A DNA stretch of 64,000 nt from Candidula unifasciata (GCA_905116865.2 CAJHNH020000209.1:17213-81212), one strand, 5' to 3'. Shown: positions 1 through 12,170, counted from the first letter of the stretch. The notes: generated by a model from the letters alone, not told the origin. Numbers and translations are program-made.

Positions 1-104
1 GACAATAACAAACTAATGAACGTAAAATTTGCCTAGAAAAGCCACAACAGCCAAAAACAATGCTCAGGTTAGTTCTGCAACGTTCTGTAAAGATTACGCA
101 ACTG
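1..104 (+). mobile_element. SINE-F, 3' part
   Basis: This aligns by eye with the 3' half of the complete SINE-F copy at 60,700-60,935, sharing the pattern GCCTAGAAA..CCACA.CAGCC and TCTGCAACGT.CTGTAAAG. The tRNA-like head lies outside the window. It is a fragment of a retroposon with no coding capacity. Confidence 0.6.
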
Positions 105-323
105 ACTTTTTTTTTAAAAAACTTACAGAGAATATTTATATGCAGAACAATTATAATTCAAGACAGGTGATGATAATCTAACATCTAAAATTTCAAACGA
201 TTTGTGATTTAACAACACATACGGTTTCAGTTTGATTCAAGTCTAGAGGCTTGTGGAATTCAATATTTTTTTTCTGTTATCCGTACTAATGATCTTATTC
301 TTTTGTATATGTAAATGTGTGTT

Positions 324-540
<217 letters not shown>

Positions 541-655
541 ATTCTTTCTGTTATTCTTTCTTTCCTTTTCTTCTTTTTCTTCGTCGATGTCTTCTTCTTT
601 TGATATTGCCTTTTTTACTGTTGTTGCTACTGTTGTTATTGCTTTATGTATTGCT

Positions 656-792
656 TTTCTTCTTCTTCTTCTTCTTCTTCTTCTTCTTCTTCTTCTTCTT
701 CTTCTTCTTCTTCTTCTTCTTCTTCTTCTTCTTCTTCTTCTTCTTCTTCTTCTTTGTCTTCTTCTTCTTCTTCTTCTTCTTCTTTTCTTCTC
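656..792. repeat. (TTC)n microsatellite
   Basis: About 45 TTC units with a single TTTG interruption near 755. It abuts the 3' end of the L1 fragment at 800, so it may have grown from that element's tail. Confidence 0.97.
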
Positions 793-799
793 CTTATAG

Positions 800-1150
800 C
801 ACATGACGTGTGACTTTGATAGTCAATGTCTGCCCACAACCTTGTTTCTCGTGTGCTTTCAATCAGTTCTGACACATATGTTCTCCCATGCCATGATGTC
901 AAACTGTCCATCTTCTTCTCTCTCGGTCTCCCTCTGCCTCCCTCTCCCCTCCAACTTTCCTACTGTCACGATGTACTCCAGTTTTCTCCTTCTCATTACA
1001 TGACCAAAGAATGTAGATTGTCTCCTGATGTGGGCAATCAGTTCTCTTCGTGAGTCAGTTTCTTTCAAGACAGCTTTGTTGCTCTTTTTATCTGTCTAGG
1101 GTATTCTCATCATTTGTCTATAAACCCATATCTCTGCAGTTGCTAAATAA
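800..1150 (-). mobile_element. L1 (RTE-like) LINE, C-terminal fragment of the RT ORF
   Basis: On the minus strand two frames read HIRRQSTFFGHVMRRRK then, after a frameshift, DSLTSWHGRTYVSELI. This is the region after the reverse transcriptase thumb in RTE-type ORFs, where a GHVMRR motif and an LDSL-WHG block are usual. The same blocks occur at 36.6-37.4, 46.9-48.5 and 53.0-53.4 kb. The ORF is broken by frameshifts and stops, so it is a dead 5'-truncated copy. Confidence 0.75.
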
Positions 1151-1739
1151 TGTTTTACTTATCGACCAACTTATGCGCATCTTCTTATGCGTATCATATT
1201 CCTCAACCTGTCTCAGTCATGCTAAAATCTTTTTTTTTTCTTATGACTATGATAGTGATCTTTTTGTCTCTATTCACTTTCGTTTTCCTTTTCTTCCGCT
1301 TCTCCCCCCCCCCCCCCTCCTCCTCCCCGACCCTTCCCTGCCTAAATGCTTCTTTGTTTCTAAGATCTACACATATTTATATTTACTAAAACCTGGATCA
1401 CAAAATAACCACTAGCGTCTCCACCCACCTCTCAGTTACCAAATTAAGGAGTAAATGCATCAGACACCACAACAATTTCAGTAATCACTTTCCATGTTTA
1501 GGTAATGAGCCAAGCAGACATTGAACATTTAGCGGCTTACATCTCAGCTCAAATTACCAATTTCCTGAGAAAACGTGGACACTAGCAAAGTTACAGCTTA
1601 AAGTCCCATCCCTTGATCGAAATGTCCAAATGAAGAATGAGAAAATGGACGCTCTGCTGGGACTAAAACCCAAATTGTCCATGTCGGAGGGCTGGCGATT
1701 TGATTACCTATCCCAGGCAACTCATTATCTAGGGACCTG
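1151..1739. other. No gene seen
   Basis: Pyrimidine-rich DNA with a C-run at 1,304-1,318. The minus strand between 1,740 and 1,600 holds a weak box-B-like GGTTTTAGTCCC that might be a decayed SINE head, not strong enough to call. Confidence 0.5.
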
Positions 1740-1905
1740 CCTGTCACATAGATGCAAATAATAATAAGAAGAAGCTCCACAGGGGAGCATGTACAGCAGG
1801 AGTCTACCAATCATCAAAGTAATCTCTCGTCGACAAATGTTTCGGCCCACGAGCTCCTAGACATTTTCAGACAGTGGGCCCGCCTGTGTTCATGCAAATA
1901 TTAAT
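1740..1905 (-). mobile_element. L7 LINE, 3' end
   Basis: The reverse complement matches 42,375-42,520, the end of the L7 copy: GGGCCCAC, GGCCGAAACA.TTGTCGACGAG and GG TAGA..CCTGCTGTAC are shared in the same order. Two copies at unrelated loci make this a dispersed repeat end. Confidence 0.65.
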
Positions 1906-2222
1906 ACGGCCTAAGTAAAGTCTGGGTTTGGATGTTTGTTGGATTATTTATTTAGGCACATGGTTGGACAAATTTCAGGTCTGCGTGGTAATGTCTTCAT
2001 CCCTCTTCCTATTGGCTCCAACTGGAAAATCCAAATTAATGTCACGAACTGGGAAGTCGTGACCCGCGGTTCCAGCACTATGAGGCCCCATAACATTTAG
2101 GAGCGGACGGAGCACCCTCCCTCGCTCCATCCCTAACCGTGTATACAAACTCTCTTCTATAGTTAGTTGTTTTTACATTTCCTATTATTTGTAGTATATT
2201 TTTATTCATGCTGCTATTAGTG

Positions 2223-2226
<4 letters not shown>
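1906..2226. other. No gene seen
   Basis: Mixed-sequence DNA with no long reading frame and no match to the other repeats in the window. Confidence 0.5.
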
Positions 2227-2279
<53 letters not shown>

Positions 2280-2280
2280 G
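2227..2280. repeat. (TTA)n microsatellite
   Basis: About 17 uninterrupted TTA units. Confidence 0.97.
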
Positions 2281-3640
2281 CATAATTATTACGAATTTAA
2301 AAAAAGATAGCACACTGAGCAGGTCTATGTCAATTATTTCAAGGCAGGTTATCTGTTTTTTGTTTTTTTTTTAAACTTTTCGCCAGATCATGATGAATAA
2401 ATCTGGTATGCTCGGCAGCTACTCCACTGTGTATTTATTCTTTTTAAAACAAACGCACTAGTAATTTTTTTCATATTGGTTAATTCCATTTTTGGTTATT
2501 TGATTTGAAATCTTCTTGGGGTATCTTTTTCTTCCTCTTCTTTCGTTTTCTTGAAATAGATTATCTATAGCTGCAATGTTGTCTCCAGTATAACCTTCAA
2601 TGTCCTTTGTAATTCTTGTAATTCCATCAGCCACCCGTAAAGTTTGGTTTGTACTAACGTTTCTCAAGGTCAAAAGTTTTGCCTTGATCTGTTGTACCTG
2701 GGACAGTCTTGAAGGACGTGATGTTTGAGTATAGAGATCTTTTCATACACAGACCATTAGATTGTCACATAATAAATTAATCCACTGTAGTAATGTAAAA
2801 TATATGGACGTCGCCACGTTGATAGACTTTTTTTTTTTTTAGCAATTCTAATCAATGTAAAATAGGATAACGCTTAACGTTATGTTTCAGACAGTTGTGA
2901 AAAAGCCAGTCAAGGCCTTCTCCAGATAGGGCCATGGGGCTGACGTCACCAGCCTGACAGGAAGTCACGAACCCGGGCTAACGATACTTCTCTTTTCACT
3001 CTGACAGTCCCAGTTTTCTTTTTCGGTGCGTTCCCGGGCGTCCCATGAGTACACCCCCAAAAAAAATTACAAGAAAAAGCTCCAGAATAGAACATGTATA
3101 TAGGTATGTACACATGTACACCCACCATGTTTGTAATATTTTCTTTTACAACAGGAAATTCGCAAAAAAATTTCTTGTTCACCCAGGATGTTTGCATTAT
3201 TCTTCTTGTCCACCCAGTATATTCGCACTATTTAGCGAATGGGAGCCCGTTTTGAATTTGTAATACTAAATAATATATACAATGGTTATATTATATATAA
3301 TATAAGGCATATTGTTCTAGCAAAAAAAGAGATCACAAGACAGGGTGTACTGTTGTTTTTCTTTCTTACATTTGAATAGCTGTTCTGCGAAACCACACCA
3401 TATTGAAAATAAATCCAGTGAGAATCACACGAAGAACTTATTAAGTATATTCAAAGAAAACACTACTTATAAATTAATCAAAAATGAAGATAAAATCACT
3501 TATTATTCCAAATAACAACAAAAATAAAACCTAACACATATGACATCCATTTTGCGTCAGTCTAAAGAAGTGACGTCACTAAATTTGCCTTGAGGTTCTT
3601 CTACAGTCTGTCATGAGCTAGTGGTACAGCAGGCTTTGCT
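2281..3640. other. No gene seen; short imperfect tandem repeat
   Basis: AT-rich DNA. Around 3,118-3,230 three imperfect copies of a unit containing CACCCA.NATGTTTG and TATTNTTCT lie in tandem. Open frames under 85 codons show no recognisable motif. Confidence 0.5.
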
Positions 3641-3649
3641 TACGATTGA

Positions 3650-3890
3650 AGCAATCTTTACCGCCACGGGACCTCGGTTTACCCCACACTTTAGTCATTA
3701 CGGGTGCCCCAATTACAACTTCATAGAGGTTAACGGGGTATCCAGGATTTGTCCTGTTAGTCTGCAATCAAGATTTAGATTTTGTAATCCCCGGATGTCA
3801 AACTTTCACGTATCAGCCTGTAATGAAAAACGGTCAGGCGCACAGATCAAAGTGAAAGAGCAAATAGTTGGCTGATATAAGAGTCTACCG
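3650..3890 (+). repeat. Dispersed repeat H
   Basis: Part of this segment (GAGGTTAACGGGGTA, then TGTCCTGTTAGTCTG) recurs with small changes at 37,845-37,905, and its start recurs near 52,950-52,985. The family is unclassified and no element ends can be placed. Confidence 0.45.
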
Positions 3891-3949
3891 ATGATTCAAT
3901 TGTAGAAAGAAAAGAACAACAACTCGGCTACGTTCAACCTGCTATCGAC

Positions 3950-4285
3950 AGCGACACAGATAGATAGACTGGCCGGTTCTACACCACTTAGTGGTGAACC
4001 GATGTATGACAAGCTAGATGTTGTAAGGACCCTCTGGGAGCGAGTGAACAGTGCGGAGGCACAGACTGATTATTACGGTGTGAGGAGAATGGCGCTGAGA
4101 GGAGTTAACAGGGAATCTTTCCGACGCTCAACACTCACGGGAAAGGCGAGATGGATATACAACCAGACAGTTACTGGTACCACCATAATTGGAACTCTCT
4201 TCTTTGCGACTGAGGATGGGAACGGGGTGCTTATGGGAGTCTGCCGAGTGCTATAACTTCGATTCTTAATTCAGCATTCAACATT
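3950..4285 (+). mobile_element. L4 LINE, RNase H tail and C-terminus
   Basis: An open stretch starts at the end of an RNase H domain (DRLAGSTPLSGEP), continues through LWERVNSAEAQTDYYG, and ends near a terminal knuckle that is damaged in this copy. RNase H after the reverse transcriptase is typical of I/Nimb/R1-type LINEs. At least seven other L4 ends occur in the window. This copy is 5'-truncated. Confidence 0.75.
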
Positions 4286-4289
4286 CCTT

Positions 4290-4480
4290 TATGTCCTTCG
4301 GGTCCCCATTGTAAAAGAAAGGGGGTGGGGATAAATACACTGCCTGCCCAAAAGTGTATGTCGTATGAGTCAGCTAACTGGACGCTTCCTTCGAAGTTGG
4401 AGTGCATCTGCCTGCGAGGCAAGGAACCAACAGTTTGCATAGAAATCAGCCGGATCTGTAAAATAGATGTGCTCTAAACC
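4290..4480 (+). mobile_element. Family D retroposon, partial
   Basis: Carries the family D order: GGGTCCCCATTG, then ACTGCCTGCCCAAAAG, GTATGTCGTA, GAGTGCATCTGCC, GGCAAGGAACCAACAG. It lacks the GAA-tailed 3' third. It follows L4 within a few bases. A short CCCTAACCCTAG stretch lies just after it. Confidence 0.7.
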
Positions 4481-4940
4481 CTAACCCTAGCCCTAAAGGC
4501 ACCCAATAACACTCTTAGAATATTGGACTTTACCGGGAACCCCAGGATTTCCATTGTTTGGGGTGAACAAAAAATAAACATACAAAAGAAAGAGGACGTT
4601 TCCATGGAGATACTGTTATTGCACAAAATTGCTGTAAAAATCTTGTTCAGTGCTGTAGCATGTCACAAAATGGCCTAGGTTGTCGTGTCTTGCGATAAAG
4701 ATCTTCCTGAGTGTTTTTAATCAAACTGTCTGTGCATGACCTTTCTCGTCACGGTACAGACCATCATGGTTCTCTCTGCCGCCATTTGTCTTTTATTTTT
4801 CCAATGAACTCAGCCTGTTTTAGCATTTAGTGGCTTTTCTATCACCGTGAGCTGGCTTTATTAAAATAGTGTGTTTTTATATCATTCAATGCCAAGCTAC
4901 CCGCCATGCGTTGTTGATATTGTCTGAATGTTAAATCTTC
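4481..4940. other. No gene seen
   Basis: Unique-looking sequence with no frame above 60 codons and no recognised repeat. Confidence 0.5.
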
Positions 4941-4968
4941 TTCTGTTTTCTTCTTCTTCTTCTTCTTC

Positions 4969-5021
<53 letters not shown>

Positions 5022-5080
5022 TACTACTGCTACTACACTTTTTGCAGCTGCTTCTTCTTCTTCTTCTTCTTCTTTTTCTT
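4941..5080. repeat. Compound (TTC)n-(TTA)n-(TTC)n microsatellite
   Basis: TTC units run to about 4,968, TTA units to about 5,021, then TTC again from about 5,050. The derived Asn- and Lys-rich frames are repeat artefacts. Confidence 0.95.
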
Positions 5081-5229
5081 CATTTTTTTCAGTATTTTTG
5101 AAAAAAAAAAGGAAAAGCACAAGATAGAAACAAAAATAGAAAAAGAAAAAAACAAAACAAGCGGAAAGGGGGAAAAAAAGCCAGTCTGGACAGACGCCCA
5201 AGAAACTATGTTAGACCGAATAATGAAAG

Positions 5230-5363
5230 GTCAAAGGTGCTGGATTGAATTCCATCGATGATATTGAACAGATTGCGCAGGATAGACAGGGAAGGTTCTA
5301 AAAGACTGCAAGCCATATGTGACCTTTTAACGGCAACACAGGATGATGATGAGGAGGATTGAG
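5230..5363 (+). mobile_element. L9, LINE C-terminal fragment
   Basis: One frame gives IAQDR and, after a frameshift, REGSKRLQAICDLLTATQ followed by Asp/Glu codons and a stop. Ending in an A.DR...W-like block and a GATGAT tail is typical of RTE-like ORF ends. Broken and short. Confidence 0.5.
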
Positions 5364-5381
5364 GCAATTGAGAAAATAATG

Positions 5382-5430
5382 GCAAACTACTGCAAGTAAG
5401 AATTGCCTAGTAAAACAACAGCGGCCAACA
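5382..5430 (+). mobile_element. SINE-F, short fragment
   Basis: ATGGCAAACTACTGCAAGTA followed by TTGCCTAG and CAACAGCGGCC matches the middle of the SINE-F copy at 60,700. It directly follows the L9 fragment. Confidence 0.5.
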
Positions 5431-6085
5431 AATGTATGGGTTTGTTTACGATGTCCGTCCTGTCAATGATATGCATGTAACTTGTACGTTCCCAAGCAAC
5501 AGAAGTCACACCCAACCCACATTTGACAGCTTGTTTTATAACTGTGGTTAACGCCAACACGACTGTTTTATAACGTTGTCCCAGGGGCAGACAGACACAG
5601 CACTGCTCTTCTGTGGCATGCTTTGTTCCAACCGTATTGGTGTTACCTTTTATTTGACGTTAACAAAGAGGGGGTGCGGGATGGGGATCTTGTTGCATGA
5701 GAAATACAAGTTCTCCACAAGACAGTTGTTGTATGGAGAGGAGAAACTTTATTCCTGGCCATAATTTAGAGTTTTCGTATTTCCATAAAGTTTATAGACA
5801 GGTCCTTTTTTTACGAGGGAATCTGAGCGTCCGCAAACAATTTTGTGACATTGCGCATATTTGTCAACATATTTACAAGCCAAAACAAAATTACGTACAA
5901 CTTACGAAATAACAAAAAAACACCCAAAAAAAAATTGTGTGATTTCGAAGGACCACGTCCTGAGTCGCCGTAGTGATTTCTAGGGGATTCATGACGGTCA
6001 CTTTAGTCCAACGTGACTAACTAATGTTGTATGCTCATCCCTTTCAAACAAATGCAGAATATTGTTTTTGGACAGTAAGTGACAT
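5431..6085. other. No gene seen
   Basis: Two overlapping frames of 62 and 71 codons lie near 5,576-5,912. Neither shows a domain, signal peptide or splice context. Confidence 0.5.
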
Positions 6086-6430
6086 GTGAAAGGATGCACG
6101 AGAGGGAATCAGTTCACATGTGCAATGATGCATGCAAGATTGTTTGGAAATCAGTTCACATCTGCAATGATGCATGCAAGATTGTTTGGAAATCAGTTCA
6201 CATGTGCAATGATGCATGCAAGATTGTTTGGAAATCAGTTCACATGTGCAATGATGCATCAGAGATTGTCTGGAAATCAGTTCACGTGTGCAATGATGCA
6301 TGAAGTGATTGTTGGAAATCAGTTCACATGTGCAATGATGCATCAGAGATTGTCTGGAAATCAGTTCACGTGTTCAATGATGCATAAGATTGTCTGGAAA
6401 TCAGTTCACATGTGCAGTGATGCATGGTGA
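6086..6430. repeat. 42-bp tandem repeat, about 8 copies
   Basis: Unit ATCAGTTCACATGTGCAATG followed by ATGCATGCAAGATTGTTTGGAA. Because 42 is divisible by 3, several frames stay open on both strands with 14-residue repeats. These are by-products of the period. Confidence 0.95.
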
Positions 6431-6734
6431 ATATTTTGATAAGCCCATCCCGCATACAATGAAAAATTTGCAACCTACTAAACCAATGACTAATGCTGAA
6501 AATAACAACCTAAGAGTGAAACACGAGTGAAACGAGTGTATTTTGATGTTTCTAAAAGTTACCTTTGCTTAGTTGAATGTAAACATGCTGACTGTTTTGC
6601 TCTGAATCTGTGTTGGTGATTTGTTTCTTCTTTGTGAATTTTTCATATACCGTAAAATGGTCATATGAATATTTATACTATATGTTTGTAAAAAAAAATT
6701 AATAAAAAAAAATATTACAAGGATCATGATTATT
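6431..6734. other. No gene seen
   Basis: AT-rich spacer between two minisatellites. Confidence 0.5.
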
Positions 6735-7028
6735 AACAGGTTGCTACAACATTTTAACAGGTTGCATACCACAATTTCAACAGGTTGCATACCACATTTA
6801 AACATGTTGCATACCCTATTTCAACAGGTTGGCATACAACATTTCAACAGGTTGCATACCACATTTCAACAGGGTGCATACTATATTTCAACAGGGTGCA
6901 TACGCTTTTTCAACAGGTTGCATACCACATTTCAACAGGTTGCATACCACATTTCAAATGGGTTGCATACCCCATATCAACAGGTTGCATACCACATTTC
7001 AACAGGTTGCATACCACACTTTCAACAA
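6735..7028. repeat. 22-bp tandem repeat, about 13 copies
   Basis: Unit CAGGTTGCATACCACATTTC plus AA, with single-base changes and small insertions that shift the phase. Overlapping frames of 67-138 codons come from the repeat. Confidence 0.95.
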
Positions 7029-7769
7029 CTGACACTGAACGATTACAGATTTCTAATGTTGGCCATGACATCTAAAACGCACTGTATTAACAAACCATTC
7101 CTCACTAGGCGACGCACCGCAGAGTACAGTACGCGGAAGTAAACTGCCACCGCATTAGTTACCCATCAGATCCAGGGTTACCAATGGCATTTGTTAGAAA
7201 AAAACCAGCATAGCCGAAGAAAAACCCAAGCAATATATAGACAAAGAACAAAAAACATTAAAAAACCGGGATTGTTGAAATGTGCAAAAGTTGTAGTTAC
7301 GAAACGAAACATTTACATTTTTTGTTATATAGGAATATATTTTATTTTTTGCGTCTTTTAAAAACCTAGATCTGGGGGAAAAACCAAGCATTGGTAGCCC
7401 TGATAAGGTCGCTCTTGCTGCGGCAACAAGAAACGGCGGTGAATACCCCCAGCCAACAGATGGGGGCCCATTGCGAAGAGCGAGATAACGGAAACTTGAG
7501 AATAAAATTCGACCATTCATTAACTGGACCAGTAATACGGGCCACGCAATAAAAATGCAGAGGTTTCACAGCTGCAGTCAGTAAACGGTTGGGATGTTAA
7601 CATCAACGACAAGCTGCAGCGGTTCAAGGGCTGCGAGGAGTACATTTGTCGCGCGGCACAGTCCATATCGACTCGCTTGGACTGGGCCATTTCGAAATGC
7701 GGGATAGTGCGTTTGAATGCTTGCTGTTTCTGAAGTGGGGTGTGGTGTGGGTGGGTGAAATGGTGTTAG
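7029..7769. other. No gene seen
   Basis: Minus-strand frames of 108, 67 and 129 codons show no recognisable domain and overlap each other. The last runs into the degenerate edge of the 32-bp array. Confidence 0.5.
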
Positions 7770-9880
7770 GACTGAAATAGCGAGTGAGTCTGTCCCTGGA
7801 CTTATAATATGAGTTAGTGATTTCATTCTAGACTTACGAAAGGAGTAAGGATTTCGTTCCAGATATATTATATGAGTTGGTGATTTAGTCCTACGATTTA
7901 CAATGCGAGTTAGTAATGTTTGCCTCCAAACAAAAAACGATTTAGTCATTTTAGCCAAGGCTTGCAATATACGTTGGTGTTTTGTGTTATGAACTTACAG
8001 TATGAGTTAGTGATTGTGTTATGAACTTACAGTATGAGTTAGTGATTGTGTTATGAACTTACAATATGAGTTAGTGATTGTGTTATGAACTTACAGTATG
8101 AGTTAGTGATTGTGTTATGAACTTACAATATGAGTTAGTGATTGTGTTATGAACTTACAGTATGAGTTAGTGATTGTGTTATGAACTTACAGTAAGAGTT
8201 AGTGATTGTGTTATGAACTTACAGTATGAGTTAGTGATTGTGTTATGAACTTACAATACATGAAGTTAGTGATTGTGTTTATGAACTTACAGTATGAGTT
8301 AGTGGATTGTGGTTAAATTGAACTTACAGTATGAGTTAGTGATTGTGTTATGAACTTACAGTATGAGTTAGTGATTGTGTTATGAACTTACAGTATGAGT
8401 TAGTGATTGTGTTATGAACTTACAGTATGAGTTAGTGATTGTGTTATGAACTTACAGTATGAGTTAGTGATTGTGTTTATGAACTTACAGTATGAGTTAG
8501 GTGATTTTGTTATTATGAACTTACAATATGAGTTAGTGATTGTGTTTATGAACTTACAATATGAGTTAGTGATTGTGTTTCAAACTTAAATATGAGTTAG
8601 TGATTGTGTTATGAACTTACAATATGAGTTAGTGATTGTGTTATGAACTTACAGTATGAGTTAGTGATTGTGTTATGAACTTACAGTATGAGTTAGTGAT
8701 TGTGTTATTAACTTACAATATGAGTTAGTGATTGTGTTATGAACTTACAGTATGAGTTAGTGATTGTGTTATGAACTTACAATATGAGTTAGTGATTGTG
8801 TTATGAACTTACAATATGAGTTAGTGATTGTGATATGAACTTACAGTATGAGTTAGTGATTGTGTTATGAATTTACAGTATGAGTTAGTGATTGTGTTAT
8901 GAACTTACAGTATGAGTTAGTGATTGTGTTATGAACTTACAGTTTGAGTTAGTGATTGTGTTATGAACTTACAGTATGAGTTAGTGATTTTGTCATGAAC
9001 TCACAATATGATTTAGTGTTTGTGTCTATACTTACATTCTATACTTATACGCATTAGTGATTGTGTTCCATACATAAAGTATGAGTTGGTGATTGATTTT
9101 ATACTTACAGTATGAGTTAGGGATTCTGTTCTAGACTTAGATTACAAGTTAGTGATTCAAATGTAGACTTACTGTGTAAGTTTGTGATTTTGTTTCAAAC
9201 ACTCAATATGAGTTGGTAATTGTTATTGTATGAGATGTACAATATAAGTTTGTGATCGTGTATAGACTTACTGTGTGTGATATTGTTCCAGACACTCAAT
9301 ATGAGTTGTTGTTTTTTTTCTTTTTTTTTTTCTAGATGCACAAAACAAAGTTTGTGATTGTTTTTTAGATTTACAAAATGAGTTAGTTTTAGTATATTAT
9401 AGTCTTACAATATTAAGTAGTGAATTTGTTCTACACTTACTGTACAAGTTATTGACATAGGTTATTATATGATACAATATGACGTAGCTAGTTAGTCTGT
9501 TCTAGACCTAATAATTTTGTTATAGAATTGGAGTAGGGGTTAGTAAATTAATATGTTTTAGACTTCCAGTGCGAGTTATCGGGTTAGGGTGTTCAATACA
9601 TACAATATGTGATAGTGTTTTAGTTTGTTCTATATCTGTGGGACTTGAGTTGGAATACTGAAGACCTAAAGTACGAGATATTGGTTTTGTTCTAGATTTA
9701 CAATACAAGTTATTGGGTTAGATTGTTCAATACATAGAATATGAGTTATTGAGTTAGTTTGCTCTATACCTTACAGACTTGAGTTAGAGTACTGAAGACC
9801 TAAAGTACCATATAGTAGTTTTGTTCTAGACTTACAGTACGAGTTAGTAAATTTTTCTATTTTAGACTTCAAAGTGTTAC
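7770..9880. repeat. 32-bp minisatellite, about 2.1 kb
   Basis: Unit ATGAGTTAGTGATTGTGTTA plus TGAACTTACAGT. Units between about 7,980 and 8,990 are nearly identical, alternating mainly ACAGT and ACAAT. Both flanks decay into diverged units (TTCTAGACTTACAATAC variants). Stops occur in every forward frame. Confidence 0.97.
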
Positions 9881-10480
9881 GATATTCTAGACTACATTCA
9901 GTACTGAAGTGCCGTCTCCACAGTAATGGTTGCCCGCATTTAACCTCCAGCACGATCTGTCTCTCGCCATAGATGTAAATTTTCTCAGACGTTGTTCGTC
10001 CATATCTTTATGTTATCCTTCCACTTCTATCACTTCCAACCTTTTGCTCGCCTGCATTCCACTCATCCTTCCACTGTCATTTTTACAAATGTTAAATTTC
10101 TGTTAATTTGCCCAACAAAAGTCACTTTTATTCCTTTAGCAAATTTATTTTAATTCTTAGTAACTTTCAGAAATGTATGAGGCTTTTTTTTTTTAAACTT
10201 TTTTAAAATTCGACAGATTCCCCTATCTGTCCACATTTTCAGAGACGCGGTACGACTTTCTACTGGCCGAAACATCTGTCGACAGAGAACATTTATAAAT
10301 TGTCGGTGTTCTCCGACTGTGAGTGCTCCCATCTTAGAGTTTTCTTTCTCCAGCCAACATTGCAGAGATGGCACAATCTTATTTGTCATTAGAATTAGAA
10401 AAAGTTATGAAAAAGTTAGGTTTTTATACAAAGTTCTGCAATTCTAGACATAATACGATAGATATTAGGGCGTACTGAAG
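9881..10480. other. No gene seen
   Basis: No recognised repeat. A 79-codon minus-strand frame at 10,150-10,389 lacks motifs. Confidence 0.5.
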
Positions 10481-10880
10481 GGGGCTGCGTGGTCTTGAGG
10501 CATGGTGTCCGCCTCGAGTGCTAGAGGATCTTGGTTCAATCCCCCGGTAAGAGCTGGAATTTTTTCACGTGGACTTGAACTTCTAGTAATTCCCTCTGGT
10601 CTCTGGGCAGTGAGATGGGACGCCCGTGTGCATTATTTTTTGCGCAAGTAAAAAATCCCTTGCCATTCGGAAATCGAAAAGAGTAGCATAACGGCATTGC
10701 CAGGCAACATTTGGAGTTAAATAAGTACCCAAAAAAATATTTCAGGACCTCACCAGTGCTACAGCCTGTGCATTGTTCTAAGCTTCTTCGGACTCAGACT
10801 TGAGTTAGAAGAAAAACGGAGCAGGTGTGTGTTTGCCATGATGTTGATCCGTTGTTCAATCCTCAAATCTCAAACTTTAA
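10481..10880 (+). mobile_element. SINE-B, near full length
   Basis: The 5' end GGGGCTGCGTGGTCTTGAGG resembles a tRNA D-arm and box A, and TTGGTTCAATCCC (about 10,531) is a box B. The body (TAGTAATTCCCTCTGGTCTC, GATGGGACGCCCGTGTGCA, AAAAGAGTAGC.TAACGGC) and the 3' end (TTGATCCGTTGTTCAATCCTC) recur at 16.1, 20.8 and 38.0 kb. A Pol III-transcribed retroposon with no coding capacity. Confidence 0.8.
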
Positions 10881-11765
10881 GGCGTTGTTCTTGACTTTCA
10901 ACAGTTGTTATGGAATATAGCTGTTTTTGATTCTACAAAAAACTGTTAGTTGATAAAAACTGTTCTCGACTTAAACTAATTGTTCTTTAATCAGGCTGGT
11001 ATAGAGCTGAAAGATTGTGAGTTATGATACCTTGAAATATTACAATAGATGTGGAGCTCATAGCCTACAACAGCTGTTAATTAATAACGCTGTTCTTGGC
11101 ACTACAACGGCTGTTAATTAATAACGCTGTTCTTGGCACTACAACGGCTGTTAATTAATAACGCTGTTCTTGGCACTACAACGGCTGTTAATTAATAACG
11201 CTGTTCTTGGCACTACAACGGGCTGTTAATTAATAACGCTGTTCTTGGCACTACAACGGCTGTTAATTAATAACGCTGTTCTTGGCACTACAACGGCTGT
11301 GTAATTAATAACGCTGTTCTTGGCACTACAACGGCTGTTAATTAATAACGCTGTTCTTGGCACTACAACGGCTGTTAATTAATAACGCTGTTCTTGGCAC
11401 TACAACGGCTGTTAATTAATAACGCTGTTCTTGGCACTACAACGGCTGTTAATTAATAACGCTGTTCTTGGCACTACAACGGCTGTTAATTAATAACGCT
11501 GTTCTTGGCACTACAACGGCTGTTAATTAATAACGCTGTTCTTGGCACTACAACGGCTGTTAATTAATAACGCTGTTCTTGGCACTACAACGGCTGTTAA
11601 TTAATAACGCTGTTCTTGGCACTACAACGGCTGTTAATTAATAACGCTGTTCTTGGCACTACAACGGCTGTTAATTAATAACGCTGTTCTTGGCGCTACA
11701 ACGGCTGTTGATAAATAACGATATTCCCGACTTTAGAAAATAATTCTTGAGTCAGGCTGTTTCGG
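10881..11765. repeat. 37-bp minisatellite (core 11,070-11,705, about 17 copies)
   Basis: Unit ACAACGGCTGTTAATTAATA plus ACGCTGTTCTTGGCACT. Core units are identical apart from two one-base insertions (about 11,220 and 11,300) and one substitution near the end. Diverged units continue on both sides. Every core unit carries the palindrome TTAATTAA, except the one disrupted at about 11,300. Confidence 0.97.
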
Positions 11766-11989
11766 ACTGATAGTGAAAATTATCTCATTGACTATTCACT
11801 ACTAGGGAAATACTGTCATGCGAGGAAGCAGATGAATTATTCAGAGAAGCTGTTTTGTTTTGAGGACACGAGCTTCATGAGTTTGACTGTTCCTTTCTGG
11901 GTCATCGGAATAATCCCACAGTGAGGGTTCATGAACTTTCTCATATTTGAAGGTGAGTATTCTTTATATGCTCATTACTCATTAGTTTG

Positions 11990-12170
11990 TGAATAGCTGA
12001 AGCATAGTGGCAAGACGCTGTGGTCGTGAGTTCGAATTCGCATGAGAAATTCACAACTTACCTGAGGCTCGCAGGTCGACCTTGCTTTTATTTAGGTACC
12101 AGAAGGTATCGTGGGAAGTAAAGGCGTCTGGTTAAAATTGACCACATCTCCCAACGAGTGACATTCGGAT
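11990..12170 (+). mobile_element. SINE-A, partial
   Basis: The head contains box-B-like GAGTTCGAATTCGC. The conserved body follows in order: GGTCGACC, AGGTACCAG, GGGAAGTAAAGGCG, GACCACATC, CCAACGAGTG. The usual 3' end with CTATATGCCC is missing. Confidence 0.65.

Noticed and set aside
1600..1740. A decayed tRNA-derived SINE on the minus strand
   Set aside because: Only one box-B-like motif is visible and no second copy of the body was found in the window.
4478..4497. CCCTAACCCTAG as a telomere
   Set aside because: Only about two units, with flanking mobile-element sequence.
6044..6430. Repeat proteins with 14-residue periods on both strands
   Set aside because: Produced by a 42-bp tandem unit whose length is a multiple of three. 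No flanking gene structure.
6086..11765. Regular repeats that might suggest a CRISPR array
   Set aside because: Units are directly tandem with no unique spacers, and the DNA is from a eukaryote.
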